The notes beneath the pieces were generated by a model, which was not told the DNA's origin, ran no database searches, and was given only the letters and a program-made list of their open reading frames with translations. Source: Sphingobacterium alimentarium (GTDB lineage: Bacteria > Bacteroidota > Bacteroidia > Sphingobacteriales > Sphingobacteriaceae). From it: a stretch of 64,000 bases of DNA. The position numbers and the translations under genes were made by a program. Of this stretch, positions 38,025-47,572 are shown piece after piece. Numbering within the stretch: position 1 is the first letter of the stretch; every line of letters begins with the position of its first letter. The stretch lies in assembly GCF_004342685.1 (NCBI RefSeq), contig NZ_SMBZ01000010.1, positions 1 to 64,000 on the forward strand, in the 5' to 3' direction.

Positions 38025-40402
38025 TATACCCGCAAAATGCAATAGATAAATTAGGCTTCACGGAAATCCGGGAATTAATCAAGGAAAAGTGCTTAACGGA
38101 AGCTGGACGCTTGATGGTCGAAAAGATCCAACCGCAGGTTAAGGTGGATCAAATTGATCGTTTTCTGCGCCAAACACAAGAGTTCAAAGCGCTGTTGCTG
38201 CATGATGAACCGCTTCCGGTAGATCATATTTACCCAATCAAACCTTTGGCCGACAAGGCTAAGCTGGAAGGTGCTTTCTTGAGTGAAGATGAGCTACATC
38301 GCATGTTGTTAGCACTTCGCACTGTGTTTAATATCATCAGGTATTTCAATGATCGTGAAGGACAGTATGCGAATCTGGAGCTGCTGTTTGAGCATTTGCC
38401 TATTGAGAAATCCATCGTGCGTTCGATCGAAAAAGTATTGGATGAACGAGGCCGATTGAAGAATAACGCTTCACGATTGTTGGAAGCAATTACACATGAG
38501 ATTGCCAAATCAGAACAAGAGGCACGTAAACGGTTAGACGCTGTATATAGACAGGCTCAAGCCAATGGATGGACAGGAGATGGTAGCCTCACGATTCGCG
38601 AGGGAAGACTTTGTATCCCTATTCTCGCTGAAAATAAAAGAAAAATCAAAGGCCTCATTCATGATGAGTCTGCAACCGGACAAACGGCTTATATAGAGCC
38701 AGAAGAGGTTTTTCACTTAAACAATAGAGTTAGGGATTTGGAGTTTGATCGTCGTAGAGAAGTGATTCGTATCTTGACGGAATTGACTACAGAGATTCGT
38801 CCTCATGTCCCTTTGCTGTTGGCATATCATGGACTTATTACCAAATTGGATTTTGTACGCGCGAAGGCATTATTTGCGATAGATTTGCAGGCCGAAATGC
38901 CTATTTTGGATAAAGAAGGTAGTATCAATCTGATTAATGCTAGACATCCTATCCTGTATTTGAATTCGGTGAAAGATAAGCAAGAGGTTGTGCCTTTGAA
39001 TATTAAAATCGATTCTACCGATCGCATCATATTGGTCTCTGGCCCAAATGCTGGAGGTAAATCCGTATGTATGAAGACAGTAGGGCTTTTGCAGTTGATG
39101 GTTCAATCTGGCTTATTGATTCCGGCGGACGAACGTTCTTCATTAGGTGTTTTTAAACAAATATTTGCAGACATAGGAGATGACCAGTCTATAGAAAGTG
39201 ATTTGAGTACGTATTCGGCACACCTTTCTAAGATGAAACATTTTACCACTTTTGCCAATGCGCGCACCTTGGTGCTCATAGATGAATTTGGTACGGGGAC
39301 AGATCCACAATTTGGTGGACCAATTGCTGAGGCGGTCCTCGAACAATTGAACAAGAAGCAGGTGCGCGGAGTTATTACGACGCACTATTCAAATTTGAAG
39401 GTATACGCCAGTCATGCAGAAGGGTTGGAAAATGCATCTATGCTATTTGATAACCAAAAGATGCAACCTCTATATATTTTGCAAATCGGCAAGCCCGGTA
39501 GTTCTTACGCTTTCGAAATTGCTCAAAAAATTGGTTTGAGTGATGATATATTGCGCGCAGCCAAGCAAAAAATAGGAGTGCAGCAGAAGAAAGTGGATAC
39601 GCTTTTGGTCGATTTGGAACGGGATAAGAAAGAAATTGTGGATACAAAATCTGCAATTAATAGGCGAGAGAAAGAACTGATCGAATTAAAGGCGAAATAC
39701 GAGAGCTTATCTACGGATATCGAAACCAACAAACGCGAAATCATCCGTAAGGCTAAAGAGGAAGCCAAGATAATCCTTAAAGATGCCAATAAATTGATTG
39801 AGAATACGATCGCGGATATTAAGTCGGCGCAAGCTGATAAAGATAAAACGAAGGAAATTCGGGCAAAGCTTAATAAAAGTCTGGAACAACATAGCACCGC
39901 TTTACAGAAGGATAAAAAAATAGTCAAACCTGCCGCTACTACCATTTCTACAGAATTAGAAGTAGGGGATTGGGTAAGGATTGAGGATTCGGGTTCGGAA
40001 GGCGAAATCTTGGAAATCACCAAAAATAATAGTTTGATACTCGCGCTCGGCGAACTGCGTACCGTAGTGAAAAAGAATAGGGTGACGAAACTAAGGAGTA
40101 AGGAAAAATCCAAAGCAAAAAAACGTCAAACGTCGATGTCTACGGAGTCTGCAGCGGATTTTTACCCGGAATTGGATGTACGTGGCATGCGTACCGAAGA
40201 CGCCCTGCACAAAATTGAATTGGTGCTAGACAGAGCAGTCATGATTGGATATCCGACCTTGAAAATAATTCATGGCAAAGGCGACGGTATCTTACGCAAA
40301 TTTATTCGCGATTACCTGCGTAAATATAACCATGTGAGTCGATTCGAAGATGAAAATGCAGACCGGGGAGGTGACGGAATTACATATGCTTATATAGGCT
40401 AA
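38021..40402 (+). CDS. mutS2: Endonuclease MutS2 with Smr domain
   Basis: 793 residues. An N-terminal clamp-like region without the MutS mismatch-recognition domain is followed by the ATPase with Walker A GPNAGGKSV (about 340-348), VLIDEFGTGTDP as Walker B, and ITTHYSNLK. A long coiled coil (about 520-630) follows, and the C-terminal Smr nuclease domain (about 715-793) has ELDVRGMRTEDAL and IIHGKGDGILR. MutS2 suppresses recombination and in some bacteria rescues collided ribosomes. It overlaps the DUF4296 gene by 4 bases. Confidence 0.95.
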   Translation: MIYPQNAIDKLGFTEIRELIKEKCLTEAGRLMVEKIQPQVKVDQIDRFLRQTQEFKALLLHDEPLPVDHIYPIKPLADKAKLEGAFLSEDELHRMLLALRTVFNIIRYFNDREGQYANLELLFEHLPIEKSIVRSIEKVLDERGRLKNNASRLLEAITHEIAKSEQEARKRLDAVYRQAQANGWTGDGSLTIREGRLCIPILAENKRKIKGLIHDESATGQTAYIEPEEVFHLNNRVRDLEFDRRREVIRILTELTTEIRPHVPLLLAYHGLITKLDFVRAKALFAIDLQAEMPILDKEGSINLINARHPILYLNSVKDKQEVVPLNIKIDSTDRIILVSGPNAGGKSVCMKTVGLLQLMVQSGLLIPADERSSLGVFKQIFADIGDDQSIESDLSTYSAHLSKMKHFTTFANARTLVLIDEFGTGTDPQFGGPIAEAVLEQLNKKQVRGVITTHYSNLKVYASHAEGLENASMLFDNQKMQPLYILQIGKPGSSYAFEIAQKIGLSDDILRAAKQKIGVQQKKVDTLLVDLERDKKEIVDTKSAINRREKELIELKAKYESLSTDIETNKREIIRKAKEEAKIILKDANKLIENTIADIKSAQADKDKTKEIRAKLNKSLEQHSTALQKDKKIVKPAATTISTELEVGDWVRIEDSGSEGEILEITKNNSLILALGELRTVVKKNRVTKLRSKEKSKAKKRQTSMSTESAADFYPELDVRGMRTEDALHKIELVLDRAVMIGYPTLKIIHGKGDGILRKFIRDYLRKYNHVSRFEDENADRGGDGITYAYIG

Positions 40403-40420
40403 AATTACATAGGAGGAAAA

Positions 40421-40627
40421 GTGACAAGAGAAGAATTAAAACAAGATTTATTAGGCAAGTCTTATCCCAACGAAGTACCCATCAGCGCCGACCAAGTGGT
40501 GGTAGATGTGTCCTTATTTCTACGTATTCAATTTATTGAATTGGACCAATGGGCAAAAGATATTACAAAATGCCCGGCATACGTCAGATTGATGAAATTT
40601 AAAGAAGCCGTTAAACTAATTAATTAG
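40421..40627 (+). CDS. Small conserved acidic protein, 68 aa
   Basis: 68 residues starting at GTG, with a perfect AGGAGG at 40411-40416 four bases before. No methionine occurs early, and the strong ribosome site decides the GTG start; such a site is uncommon in this phylum. The product is helical, with Trp and several Lys/Asp, and resembles short uncharacterised Bacteroidota proteins (possibly DUF6965). It begins 18 bases after mutS2 and ends the transcript before a hairpin terminator. Function unknown. Confidence 0.7.
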   Translation: MTREELKQDLLGKSYPNEVPISADQVVVDVSLFLRIQFIELDQWAKDITKCPAYVRLMKFKEAVKLIN

Positions 40628-40649
40628 GTTCAATAGGTACAATAAAAAA

Positions 40650-40671
40650 AACCACTATACGCATAGTGGTT
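40650..40671. terminator. Bidirectional intrinsic terminator
   Basis: A 9-bp stem (40650-40658 with 40663-40671, loop ACGC) flanked by seven As and six Ts. It serves mutS2 and its small partner on plus, and the D15 operon on minus. Confidence 0.9.
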
Positions 40672-40683
40672 TTTTATTTGAGA

Positions 40684-43257
40684 TTAAAAGGACATACCGA
40701 TTCGGATATAAGGTAAGGTCGCTTCCTTACTGACACCGACGGCAGCCTGTATGATAAATAATTCCGCAGGAATAAAATAAATTCCTCCTCCATAGCCCAT
40801 ATGCCATGTTTCTGACTTTTCGCTGGTATGCCACACGCGACCAATATCATAGAAACCTAAGATGCCAAAAGTCGCTGGGAATAAGTAAGAATTAAAGGAG
40901 AGAAGCTTGACTCTGGTGTCGAAATTATTGTAAACAGCCGTTTTACCCGTAAATCGGTTGGAATTAAAACCCCGTAAACTGTTTTCTCCGCCAATACGCG
41001 CGTGTTGAAAAAAATAGGGGTTGCCCCATACAGCTTGCACACCCGACCTATTCGCAATCGTTACTGTACTGTCTGCAAATGTATGGTAAGCGGAGAAGCT
41101 ACTTTCTAAAGAAGTATATTGTCTTTGTTCGCCCCCGATCTGTGACTGCCAATTTAATTTACTTTGAAAATAAATACCTTTTTTAGCAAAATCTTCTTGA
41201 TCCCTGCTATCGTATTTTAATCCCAGAGATGCTCCTGTAAAGAATTTATTGCCATAAATATTTTCATCCGGATTTACTTGGTCATAATCTTCGAAGAAAT
41301 TATCCTCATTATACTCACTTGAACTGTGGTAAAATTGCGACATATTGCCATACTGAATGCGGAATGCTGATGATATAGCTTTTTCCAATAGAATATGTGC
41401 GTTGACTACGTCATACCTATTCCGATAGTATTCGATGCCACGGCTTCTTCGGTGTTGAAATTCCGTTTCATTACCATAGCCAAAGAAATTGCTTTGATTG
41501 CGTGGTCCTAAAGAATTTAATCCAATTTTTAAATCTTGGTTATCAAATACTTCTTTAAATATTCCTTCGTAATCTAATATAAAGGATTGGCGACCAGTGA
41601 GATATCTGGCAGAGAATGTATGCTTTTCTGCAAAAGGGGATTTGCGAAATCCTTGGTTTTCGATTAAATAACCGAGCCCGATTATTAAACCCCGATCCAC
41701 ACCGTAATTAAGATTTACAAAGGCTCCTTTGCGATCGTATTTGTAATTATAATAATCGTAAGCGTGCACAGCAGAATCGTTTTTTAGACGATATTTTACT
41801 TTATTGTTTAAGGCTACGGCATTGGTTGTGGGATCTTTTGACTCATAAAGGAAAATTCGGTTTTGGTTCGGGAATTCGGCGCTATGTGCGTATTTATCAA
41901 ATTTACTGCCTCCGATTATTCTTATTGTAATGTTGGATTTTTGATCTCCCGATAAGATATATTCATCCTCACCCGCAATCCCGTAGATACGTAATTCCTC
42001 AGTTTCCTCTGGGTAGAAAGTTCTTTTGTACAATCTTCTTCCTTCCGAGCCGTCTTTTTTCTTATTGCGTACTTCGACTTCGACCATACCTTGGGGCAAC
42101 GTTCTTACATAAATAAACTCGTTTTTTTCGGAAAGCGGAATGTCCACTACCTTGGCTAAGGAATGATAGTAGCTCATGCCTGATTCCAACAATTCATTTC
42201 TCCTGGATTGGATATTCAGTTCTATATCATTGGCGCTTAGTACAGCGATGGTATCGGGCATGGCAAGCATCGCCTGATGAATCAGCGAATCTGTAAGGAT
42301 AGTTTGGAAAGCTTTAATTCCTTGTTCCCAATCGGAGCTATCCAATTGATTTAAAAAATAACGATCAAAATGCCGTTGGTTAAAATTCCAATGTGAGACA
42401 TTTCGGATTTTAGGTCCGAAGGGCTGCAAATGGGCTTTTAGCCATTGATAGGAAAGCAAGGTCGGAAATACGCCGGAAGTTTTGTAGTACACTTTATCCC
42501 GATCGCGAGGCACTGGCGAATAGAGTGTTTCGCCCTTATCTTTATTTGGTGACCAACGCCAATTATCCTCGTGCCGATCCCAGTCGCCCAACACAAAATC
42601 CAATAATCTTGCTTTCAACGTTAATTTTTGGTCTACTTGATCGTCATTGTCCTCTAGAGTTTTGCGAATAACCTTGGCTGTATTATCCGTTTTTTCGTCC
42701 TCATCGGGTGTGCGTGGCTCAAATATATAGGCTCTATTTTTGAATATCTCGCGGTATTCACCCAGCTGTGGGTCATCTTTTACATATACCAAATTGGGAA
42801 CAGCATGAGGGATTTTTAACGCTTTATTAAATGTTGGGACAGTCAGAGCTCCAAAGGGATGCGCAATGGAAATTTGATCCTGCACAATGTCTTTCGCAAT
42901 AGTCTGCCGCAGCGCAGGAGGGAGGCTCCGTTCGGGAAACTTCTGAATAGAACGTAAAACCCATTCTCTACCCGAAGCATCCTGCAAGCGTAAGGATTGG
43001 GTTTGCATACCACCACCTAATTTGATGACTTCGAGACCACCTTTCTCCGTAGATATATCCAATACACGCATTTTGACCGGCGTATTATACAGTTGGCGAT
43101 AACTATCACCAAGCCAAAAACGATGAAATGCACCTACTTGGTCGTATTCTGACGCTATAATAGCCGTAATACTGTCCGTCTGTTGCGCCACAACAGGCAA
43201 CGTTCCATTAGCAACAAGGAGAAAAAGAAGGCACAAGTGGAGTATGCATTTTTTCAT
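40684..43257 (-). CDS. Outer-membrane D15/BamA-like barrel with kinase-like periplasmic region
   Basis: 857 residues. The signal peptide ends PVVAQQ (about 25). The C-terminal 350 residues are a bacterial surface antigen (Omp85/D15-like) barrel, with LGLKYDSRDQEDF, RIGGENSLRGF and a terminal Phe. Residues about 75-260 carry a glycine-rich KLGGGMQTQSLRL, a following EWVLRSIQK strand, then LLDFVLGDWDRHEDNW (217-233) and VPRDRDKVY (249-257). These resemble the Gly loop, beta-3 lysine, catalytic DRHxxN and metal-binding acid of FAM20/HipA/PI3K-like atypical kinases. In other Bacteroidota such barrels may be fused to a calcineurin phosphoesterase; here that enzyme is a separate gene of the same operon. 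Last gene of a five-gene operon. Confidence 0.85.
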   Translation of the reverse strand: MKKCILHLCLLFLLVANGTLPVVAQQTDSITAIIASEYDQVGAFHRFWLGDSYRQLYNTPVKMRVLDISTEKGGLEVIKLGGGMQTQSLRLQDASGREWVLRSIQKFPERSLPPALRQTIAKDIVQDQISIAHPFGALTVPTFNKALKIPHAVPNLVYVKDDPQLGEYREIFKNRAYIFEPRTPDEDEKTDNTAKVIRKTLEDNDDQVDQKLTLKARLLDFVLGDWDRHEDNWRWSPNKDKGETLYSPVPRDRDKVYYKTSGVFPTLLSYQWLKAHLQPFGPKIRNVSHWNFNQRHFDRYFLNQLDSSDWEQGIKAFQTILTDSLIHQAMLAMPDTIAVLSANDIELNIQSRRNELLESGMSYYHSLAKVVDIPLSEKNEFIYVRTLPQGMVEVEVRNKKKDGSEGRRLYKRTFYPEETEELRIYGIAGEDEYILSGDQKSNITIRIIGGSKFDKYAHSAEFPNQNRIFLYESKDPTTNAVALNNKVKYRLKNDSAVHAYDYYNYKYDRKGAFVNLNYGVDRGLIIGLGYLIENQGFRKSPFAEKHTFSARYLTGRQSFILDYEGIFKEVFDNQDLKIGLNSLGPRNQSNFFGYGNETEFQHRRSRGIEYYRNRYDVVNAHILLEKAISSAFRIQYGNMSQFYHSSSEYNEDNFFEDYDQVNPDENIYGNKFFTGASLGLKYDSRDQEDFAKKGIYFQSKLNWQSQIGGEQRQYTSLESSFSAYHTFADSTVTIANRSGVQAVWGNPYFFQHARIGGENSLRGFNSNRFTGKTAVYNNFDTRVKLLSFNSYLFPATFGILGFYDIGRVWHTSEKSETWHMGYGGGIYFIPAELFIIQAAVGVSKEATLPYIRIGMSF

Positions 43258-43266
43258 AGATATAGA

Positions 43267-45579
43267 TTATTTAACCTTAACGCGTATAGCTCGCAACTCG
43301 CTGACACCTTGCAATTCTTCCAAGGTATGAAATTCAAAGTTTTTCTCGATAAGTCCCATAGTAGCTATTTCATTAAGGTTGCCTACAATGGAAGATGTGA
43401 TACTTTCATTGCTAAAAACAATGGCTATGGTATCAGGCTGCACAAGTCTTTCTTTGGTATTCTCGATTAGAGCTTTATCTATACGCTTTTTAATAATTTG
43501 ATATCTGATATTATAACCTCCCTCCACATCAAAACGCTTTTCATCTTCACGAAAACTAATGCTGATTTTATCGGGATGCACAAATAATAGTTGTGTTGTC
43601 CGCAGCGCAATGGACAATTCCGCAGAAAGCTCCTTGGTCTTTTGAATGATGCGCACCATGGACAAAATCTGCTTTTTACGAATCTCATGGAGCATTTCTA
43701 TCTTAAAAGTAGTCGTAGGTGTAATCGACTGACCTATATATCCATCATACTCAATGCCATCGGTGCGGATTGTTTCGAAATAGCTCGGAAAAATTTCTTG
43801 TATCTCCGTGTTCAGCACGTCGAATTCCTCTTTGATCGCGCGAGTCAATGTAGATAATGACTTTTCAAATGGATCATTGCCAGGTTCGATGATTTGTGCA
43901 TTATGGTCTTCAATCTGACGGATAAGATGTTTCAAATCGTCGTCCATAACGCAGCTCGAACGCACTTGATCTAATAAAACTGGAATTTCGGTTTCTAAAA
44001 ACTCCCGAATGCTGACAATATTTTTCTCAACCCCGTTATCCTTTACACAAGTGAATATTTTTTCTATGTACTCTCTAAAGCCAAGAAACACTGTTGTACC
44101 ATCGCGTTGTGCTAGGTTATTGAGTAATTCTTGAATGTAGGACAGATGTTGAATAAGAACCTGTTTGTAAGATAAATTACGAATACGCGTGGAATCTTTG
44201 ATATCTACCGCCCCGTAAATGGGGTACACATCTTTAAAGGCAATTTTTTCCAAAATCAATTTCGAATTTTCATCCTCGTTATTCATCTCACCCAAATACG
44301 AAACGGCGACTTCATTGAACCGCCATTGCAATGCAGGTTGAATGGATGTATAATTTTCTAAGATGATTTTGTTTAGCTGATTCTTCAGGAATGCAACAAA
44401 ATCATTTGACAGCTGAGCAAAATGCGGTAAATAAGGTTTGAGTTTTAAAGCATCATTTTTATTGAAATTATTGTTTGAAGCATAAATTTCAATGAAACCT
44501 ACAAAACGGTCTCTATGAAATAGGGGTAATCCTAAGTAATTGGTGATACCTTTTGATTTTAAAATATCTATAAAAACCTGATCATCTATATTCAGATCAC
44601 TTTCAATTCCATACGTCCATATTATGGGTTTGCTCAGATAGGAGTAGATGCTGCACGAATTGCAGGCTTTCGAAAAGTTTAGGTATTGCCCTAATAAGAT
44701 CGATTCTTTGGTATATTCACTTTCTGATATTGGAAATCCGCTGATTTCAAAGATGGGTAGAAAGAAATACTTAATATCATTTTTCCGGATGATGGATTTG
44801 AAAATATTATTTATTTCAATCTCTAATTCTTTTTTGTTTTTCAGATTGAAATTTTTAATAATATTTTGAATACGCCTCAAAATGAATTCTTTATCTCTGT
44901 TGATAAAATGGAGGATACTTATACCTTCAAATTTGAATTTTGTTAAATCCACTACAGAAAGGGCTTTAATTAGCAAATCCATGGAGTCGTATGCGTTCTC
45001 TTTTATCGCTTTCAGATCCAATTTCGGAAGCTTTCCCTCATACTGAATATCGACATATGAAAAATCTACCTGCAATTCGTAGTATTGGCTAAAACCTTCC
45101 CGTTTGGACTCGATAATATATTCCTTTTCTAACGTATTGATGCCGTAAAACCGTTCTAGAATATGGTAATACAATATCTTGTTTGTAATTATCTGATAAT
45201 CTTGACTATCCTCAAGATCCAAGATTTCTAAATCTGAAGCCAATAGCTCCTGTAAAGAACTTGTACTGTAGATTAATTTATTAGGAATGGGTTCTGCAAA
45301 GGCGATATATTCATCACGAGAGGATTTTAAGCTACCCGATAAGTGCCCAAGAATTTCAAAAATTGCCTTTAATTCCTCTTCGGCGTGCGACAGATCTATG
45401 TTTGTTGGAGAATGGATTAAGTTTAATAATTCCTTTGCCAATATTTTAGCGCCATAAGGTGTATCCTCACTCAGGGCAGTTATTTTATCAATAATGGGCC
45501 GAAATGACGTCACTTGAGCTATGCCAGTGGCGTCAAGATTGAGATTTAAATTAATATTTTCGAACGGCTGCAAAATCAT
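43267..45579 (-). CDS. GAF-domain protein of unknown function
   Basis: 770 residues, no signal peptide, cytoplasmic. A GAF-like segment at about 290-400 contains GLPLFHRDRFVGFIEIYAS. It is followed at about 451-468 by VYPIYGAVDIKDSTRIRN, which recalls the D-I-x-x-S-T metal-binding strand of class III cyclases. A second acidic partner is not evident, so cyclase activity is only a guess. The C-terminal 200 residues are mixed helical and end with a FSNESITSSIVGNL region. It is fourth in the operon led by the HD-membrane protein, 24 bases after the phosphoesterase gene and 9 bases before the D15 gene. Confidence 0.8.
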   Translation of the reverse strand: MILQPFENINLNLNLDATGIAQVTSFRPIIDKITALSEDTPYGAKILAKELLNLIHSPTNIDLSHAEEELKAIFEILGHLSGSLKSSRDEYIAFAEPIPNKLIYSTSSLQELLASDLEILDLEDSQDYQIITNKILYYHILERFYGINTLEKEYIIESKREGFSQYYELQVDFSYVDIQYEGKLPKLDLKAIKENAYDSMDLLIKALSVVDLTKFKFEGISILHFINRDKEFILRRIQNIIKNFNLKNKKELEIEINNIFKSIIRKNDIKYFFLPIFEISGFPISESEYTKESILLGQYLNFSKACNSCSIYSYLSKPIIWTYGIESDLNIDDQVFIDILKSKGITNYLGLPLFHRDRFVGFIEIYASNNNFNKNDALKLKPYLPHFAQLSNDFVAFLKNQLNKIILENYTSIQPALQWRFNEVAVSYLGEMNNEDENSKLILEKIAFKDVYPIYGAVDIKDSTRIRNLSYKQVLIQHLSYIQELLNNLAQRDGTTVFLGFREYIEKIFTCVKDNGVEKNIVSIREFLETEIPVLLDQVRSSCVMDDDLKHLIRQIEDHNAQIIEPGNDPFEKSLSTLTRAIKEEFDVLNTEIQEIFPSYFETIRTDGIEYDGYIGQSITPTTTFKIEMLHEIRKKQILSMVRIIQKTKELSAELSIALRTTQLLFVHPDKISISFREDEKRFDVEGGYNIRYQIIKKRIDKALIENTKERLVQPDTIAIVFSNESITSSIVGNLNEIATMGLIEKNFEFHTLEELQGVSELRAIRVKVK

Positions 45580-45603
45580 TATTCTGTTAATTATTTTAAA
45601 GTG

Positions 45604-46683
45604 CTAGTTGAGGTTGGGTAAATTAACTTCATAGCTCTTAGTAGTTTGGTTATTCAATACTGTATAGAAGGAAACAAGAAGTTGACCATTGTCTAGACAG
45701 TCAATGACACAAAATCCCTGTTTATTAGAAACAAATTGCTGTGTGGGATGCTTAGCGATATGTGAGCGTTTAGCTCCCGAACCGGTTACAATTTGAATGA
45801 AATTATTATCTTGAATCATTTGTAAGCCATGATCATGACCCGCCACAAAAATTAGATTCGAAAAATCTTTAGTGGCGCGCGTAATATCATTTATGAGCTC
45901 GCGATAAAGCGGATGTGTGGCATCTTCTGCCGAATAGAAAATGGTGGTCCGTATCAGGGGATACAATGACCCTAATACAGGCAACGGCAGATACATATTA
46001 TTGTTTATTCGTGTCAACGGGAAAATATGGTCTTTCCAAGTGATATTTTTGCCGTGTTCACCATAGGAGCGCATAGGATGATGTGATAAAATAAGTACAT
46101 GTTTGTCCTTATTTTGCTCTACTTCTTGCCTTATTACTTGTAAGAATTCTTGTCTAATTGAGCTGGAAAGGGCAGAATCGGGGTTGGAATGATGAGGGAA
46201 TAACCAATACTCGCTATCATAAACAAGGATTCTAGCCGAATTCGTGACATCCTCAGCTATTACATCCGCTGATCCGGCTTTAGGTAGGAACCTTAGATTT
46301 TTTATACCTCTGCCTTTAATAAATTCTTCCTGTGCTTTTACCTTCTCCAGTCCCATACTTCGGGATTTATCCCAATCGTGGTTACCAGCCACGAATGTCA
46401 CGGGGATATTCCGCTCGGTAAAGGGTAGGTATTGGGATTCTAATATGTCGATGCTTTCTTGGATTTCACTTCTGTCCAAAGCCATTCCGTAGGGATAGAT
46501 ATTGTCCCCTAGAAAGTATACGGATGATTTTTCGGGAATAATAAGTTCTACAGCCTTCTGTATAGCCGCTCTTTGGCCCGCATTGACCTCACCCGCATCA
46601 CCGAATAATATTAATCGATGTTCTACCTCTTGGCCAAGAGCATTAAACCAAATAAAAAGAAATACAGGGAATAAGGCTCTCAT
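45604..46683 (-). CDS. Exported calcineurin-like metallophosphoesterase
   Basis: 359 residues with a signal peptide ending NALGQE. All metal motifs are present in order: LFGDAG (DxG, lacking DxH), FLGDNIYPYG (GDN), VAGNHDWD (GNHD), LSHHPMRSYG and VAGHDHGLQ (GHxH). It hydrolyses phospho-monoesters or diesters in the periplasm. Its ATG overlaps the stop of the beta-propeller gene by one base. In related genomes the same domain may be the N terminus of the D15 barrel protein encoded two genes downstream. Confidence 0.92.
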   Translation of the reverse strand: MRALFPVFLFIWFNALGQEVEHRLILFGDAGEVNAGQRAAIQKAVELIIPEKSSVYFLGDNIYPYGMALDRSEIQESIDILESQYLPFTERNIPVTFVAGNHDWDKSRSMGLEKVKAQEEFIKGRGIKNLRFLPKAGSADVIAEDVTNSARILVYDSEYWLFPHHSNPDSALSSSIRQEFLQVIRQEVEQNKDKHVLILSHHPMRSYGEHGKNITWKDHIFPLTRINNNMYLPLPVLGSLYPLIRTTIFYSAEDATHPLYRELINDITRATKDFSNLIFVAGHDHGLQMIQDNNFIQIVTGSGAKRSHIAKHPTQQFVSNKQGFCVIDCLDNGQLLVSFYTVLNNQTTKSYEVNLPNLN

Positions 46684-47564
46684 TATTTTTGCATTTGAAA
46701 TTTATATAAAGACGCGGAAGATGTGTTTCCCATTTCACTACTGATATATAAATGGCCTTCTTTACTTATAGCCATACCTTCGGGCTGCTCAAACTGGCTT
46801 CGTTTGAAAGGTATGACCTTTTTGATATGGAAATCCAAATCCGCAACGATCAAAACTTTGTCAATGGAAGATAGGATATACCATTCATTGCTATGCTGAT
46901 TATAGGTTATGGCAGCAGGTTTTAGTTGAGTAGAAAGCGTGTTATCCAAAGACTTTAGCTGTTGCAGGTCTATCGCAAACGAACTCGGCGTATTTAACGA
47001 GCCGTCAGGTAGTACCCCAAACTTGTAGCCTGTCAGCGTAGCTTTGGATTTATCTACTTTGCATTCTTTACAAAGTATGAGCAGGCTATTATCTTTCGCT
47101 TGGTAGGCTAGAGATTCATATTCACCTTTCGGAACCACATTTTTTATAATCTTAACGCTGTTTTTATCTCGATTATGTTCAAATGGAAAATAATAGATAT
47201 CACCATCACTTCTTAGCACATAGATATATTTTCCATCTGTTGCGATGCCTTCGTAATCTCCATTTTTGCCAAAAGTGAATTCGTCAACAACCTTTTCGGT
47301 CGACAAATCATATGTGAATACTTTGCCATCTTCATCCTGAATCGCATACAGTAAATTGGAGTTGTCTGGGTGAAATGTAATGCCAGATATTTCATCCAAA
47401 TTAGAACTCAAATCGTATTTTTTGGAATTCGCTAAGTCATATACAAAATTAACCAAAAGGGCTGTCTGTTGGTTGGATTGTTGTTGTCCGTTACTGGCAT
47501 TTTGGCAAGAATACAAGATGTGAATAAGTACAGCTATGAGTAGGGTGAAGATGATGTTTTTCAT
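46683..47564 (-). CDS. SdiA-regulated-type beta-propeller lipoprotein
   Basis: 293 residues. A lipoprotein signal with lipobox ILYSC is followed by a low-complexity Gln/Asn stretch and a beta-propeller (PF06977 or phytase-like). Repeated motifs are SGITFHPDNSNLLYAIQDE, GDYEGIATDG, YESLAYQAKDN, PAAITYNQHSNEWYILS and PEGMAISKEGHLYISSE. Likely periplasmic or surface. It is the second gene of the operon. The family is uncharacterised; some propellers of this type hydrolyse phosphoesters, which would fit the adjacent phosphoesterase. Confidence 0.85.
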   Translation of the reverse strand: MKNIIFTLLIAVLIHILYSCQNASNGQQQSNQQTALLVNFVYDLANSKKYDLSSNLDEISGITFHPDNSNLLYAIQDEDGKVFTYDLSTEKVVDEFTFGKNGDYEGIATDGKYIYVLRSDGDIYYFPFEHNRDKNSVKIIKNVVPKGEYESLAYQAKDNSLLILCKECKVDKSKATLTGYKFGVLPDGSLNTPSSFAIDLQQLKSLDNTLSTQLKPAAITYNQHSNEWYILSSIDKVLIVADLDFHIKKVIPFKRSQFEQPEGMAISKEGHLYISSEMGNTSSASLYKFQMQK

Positions 47565-47572
47565 AATTCTTA

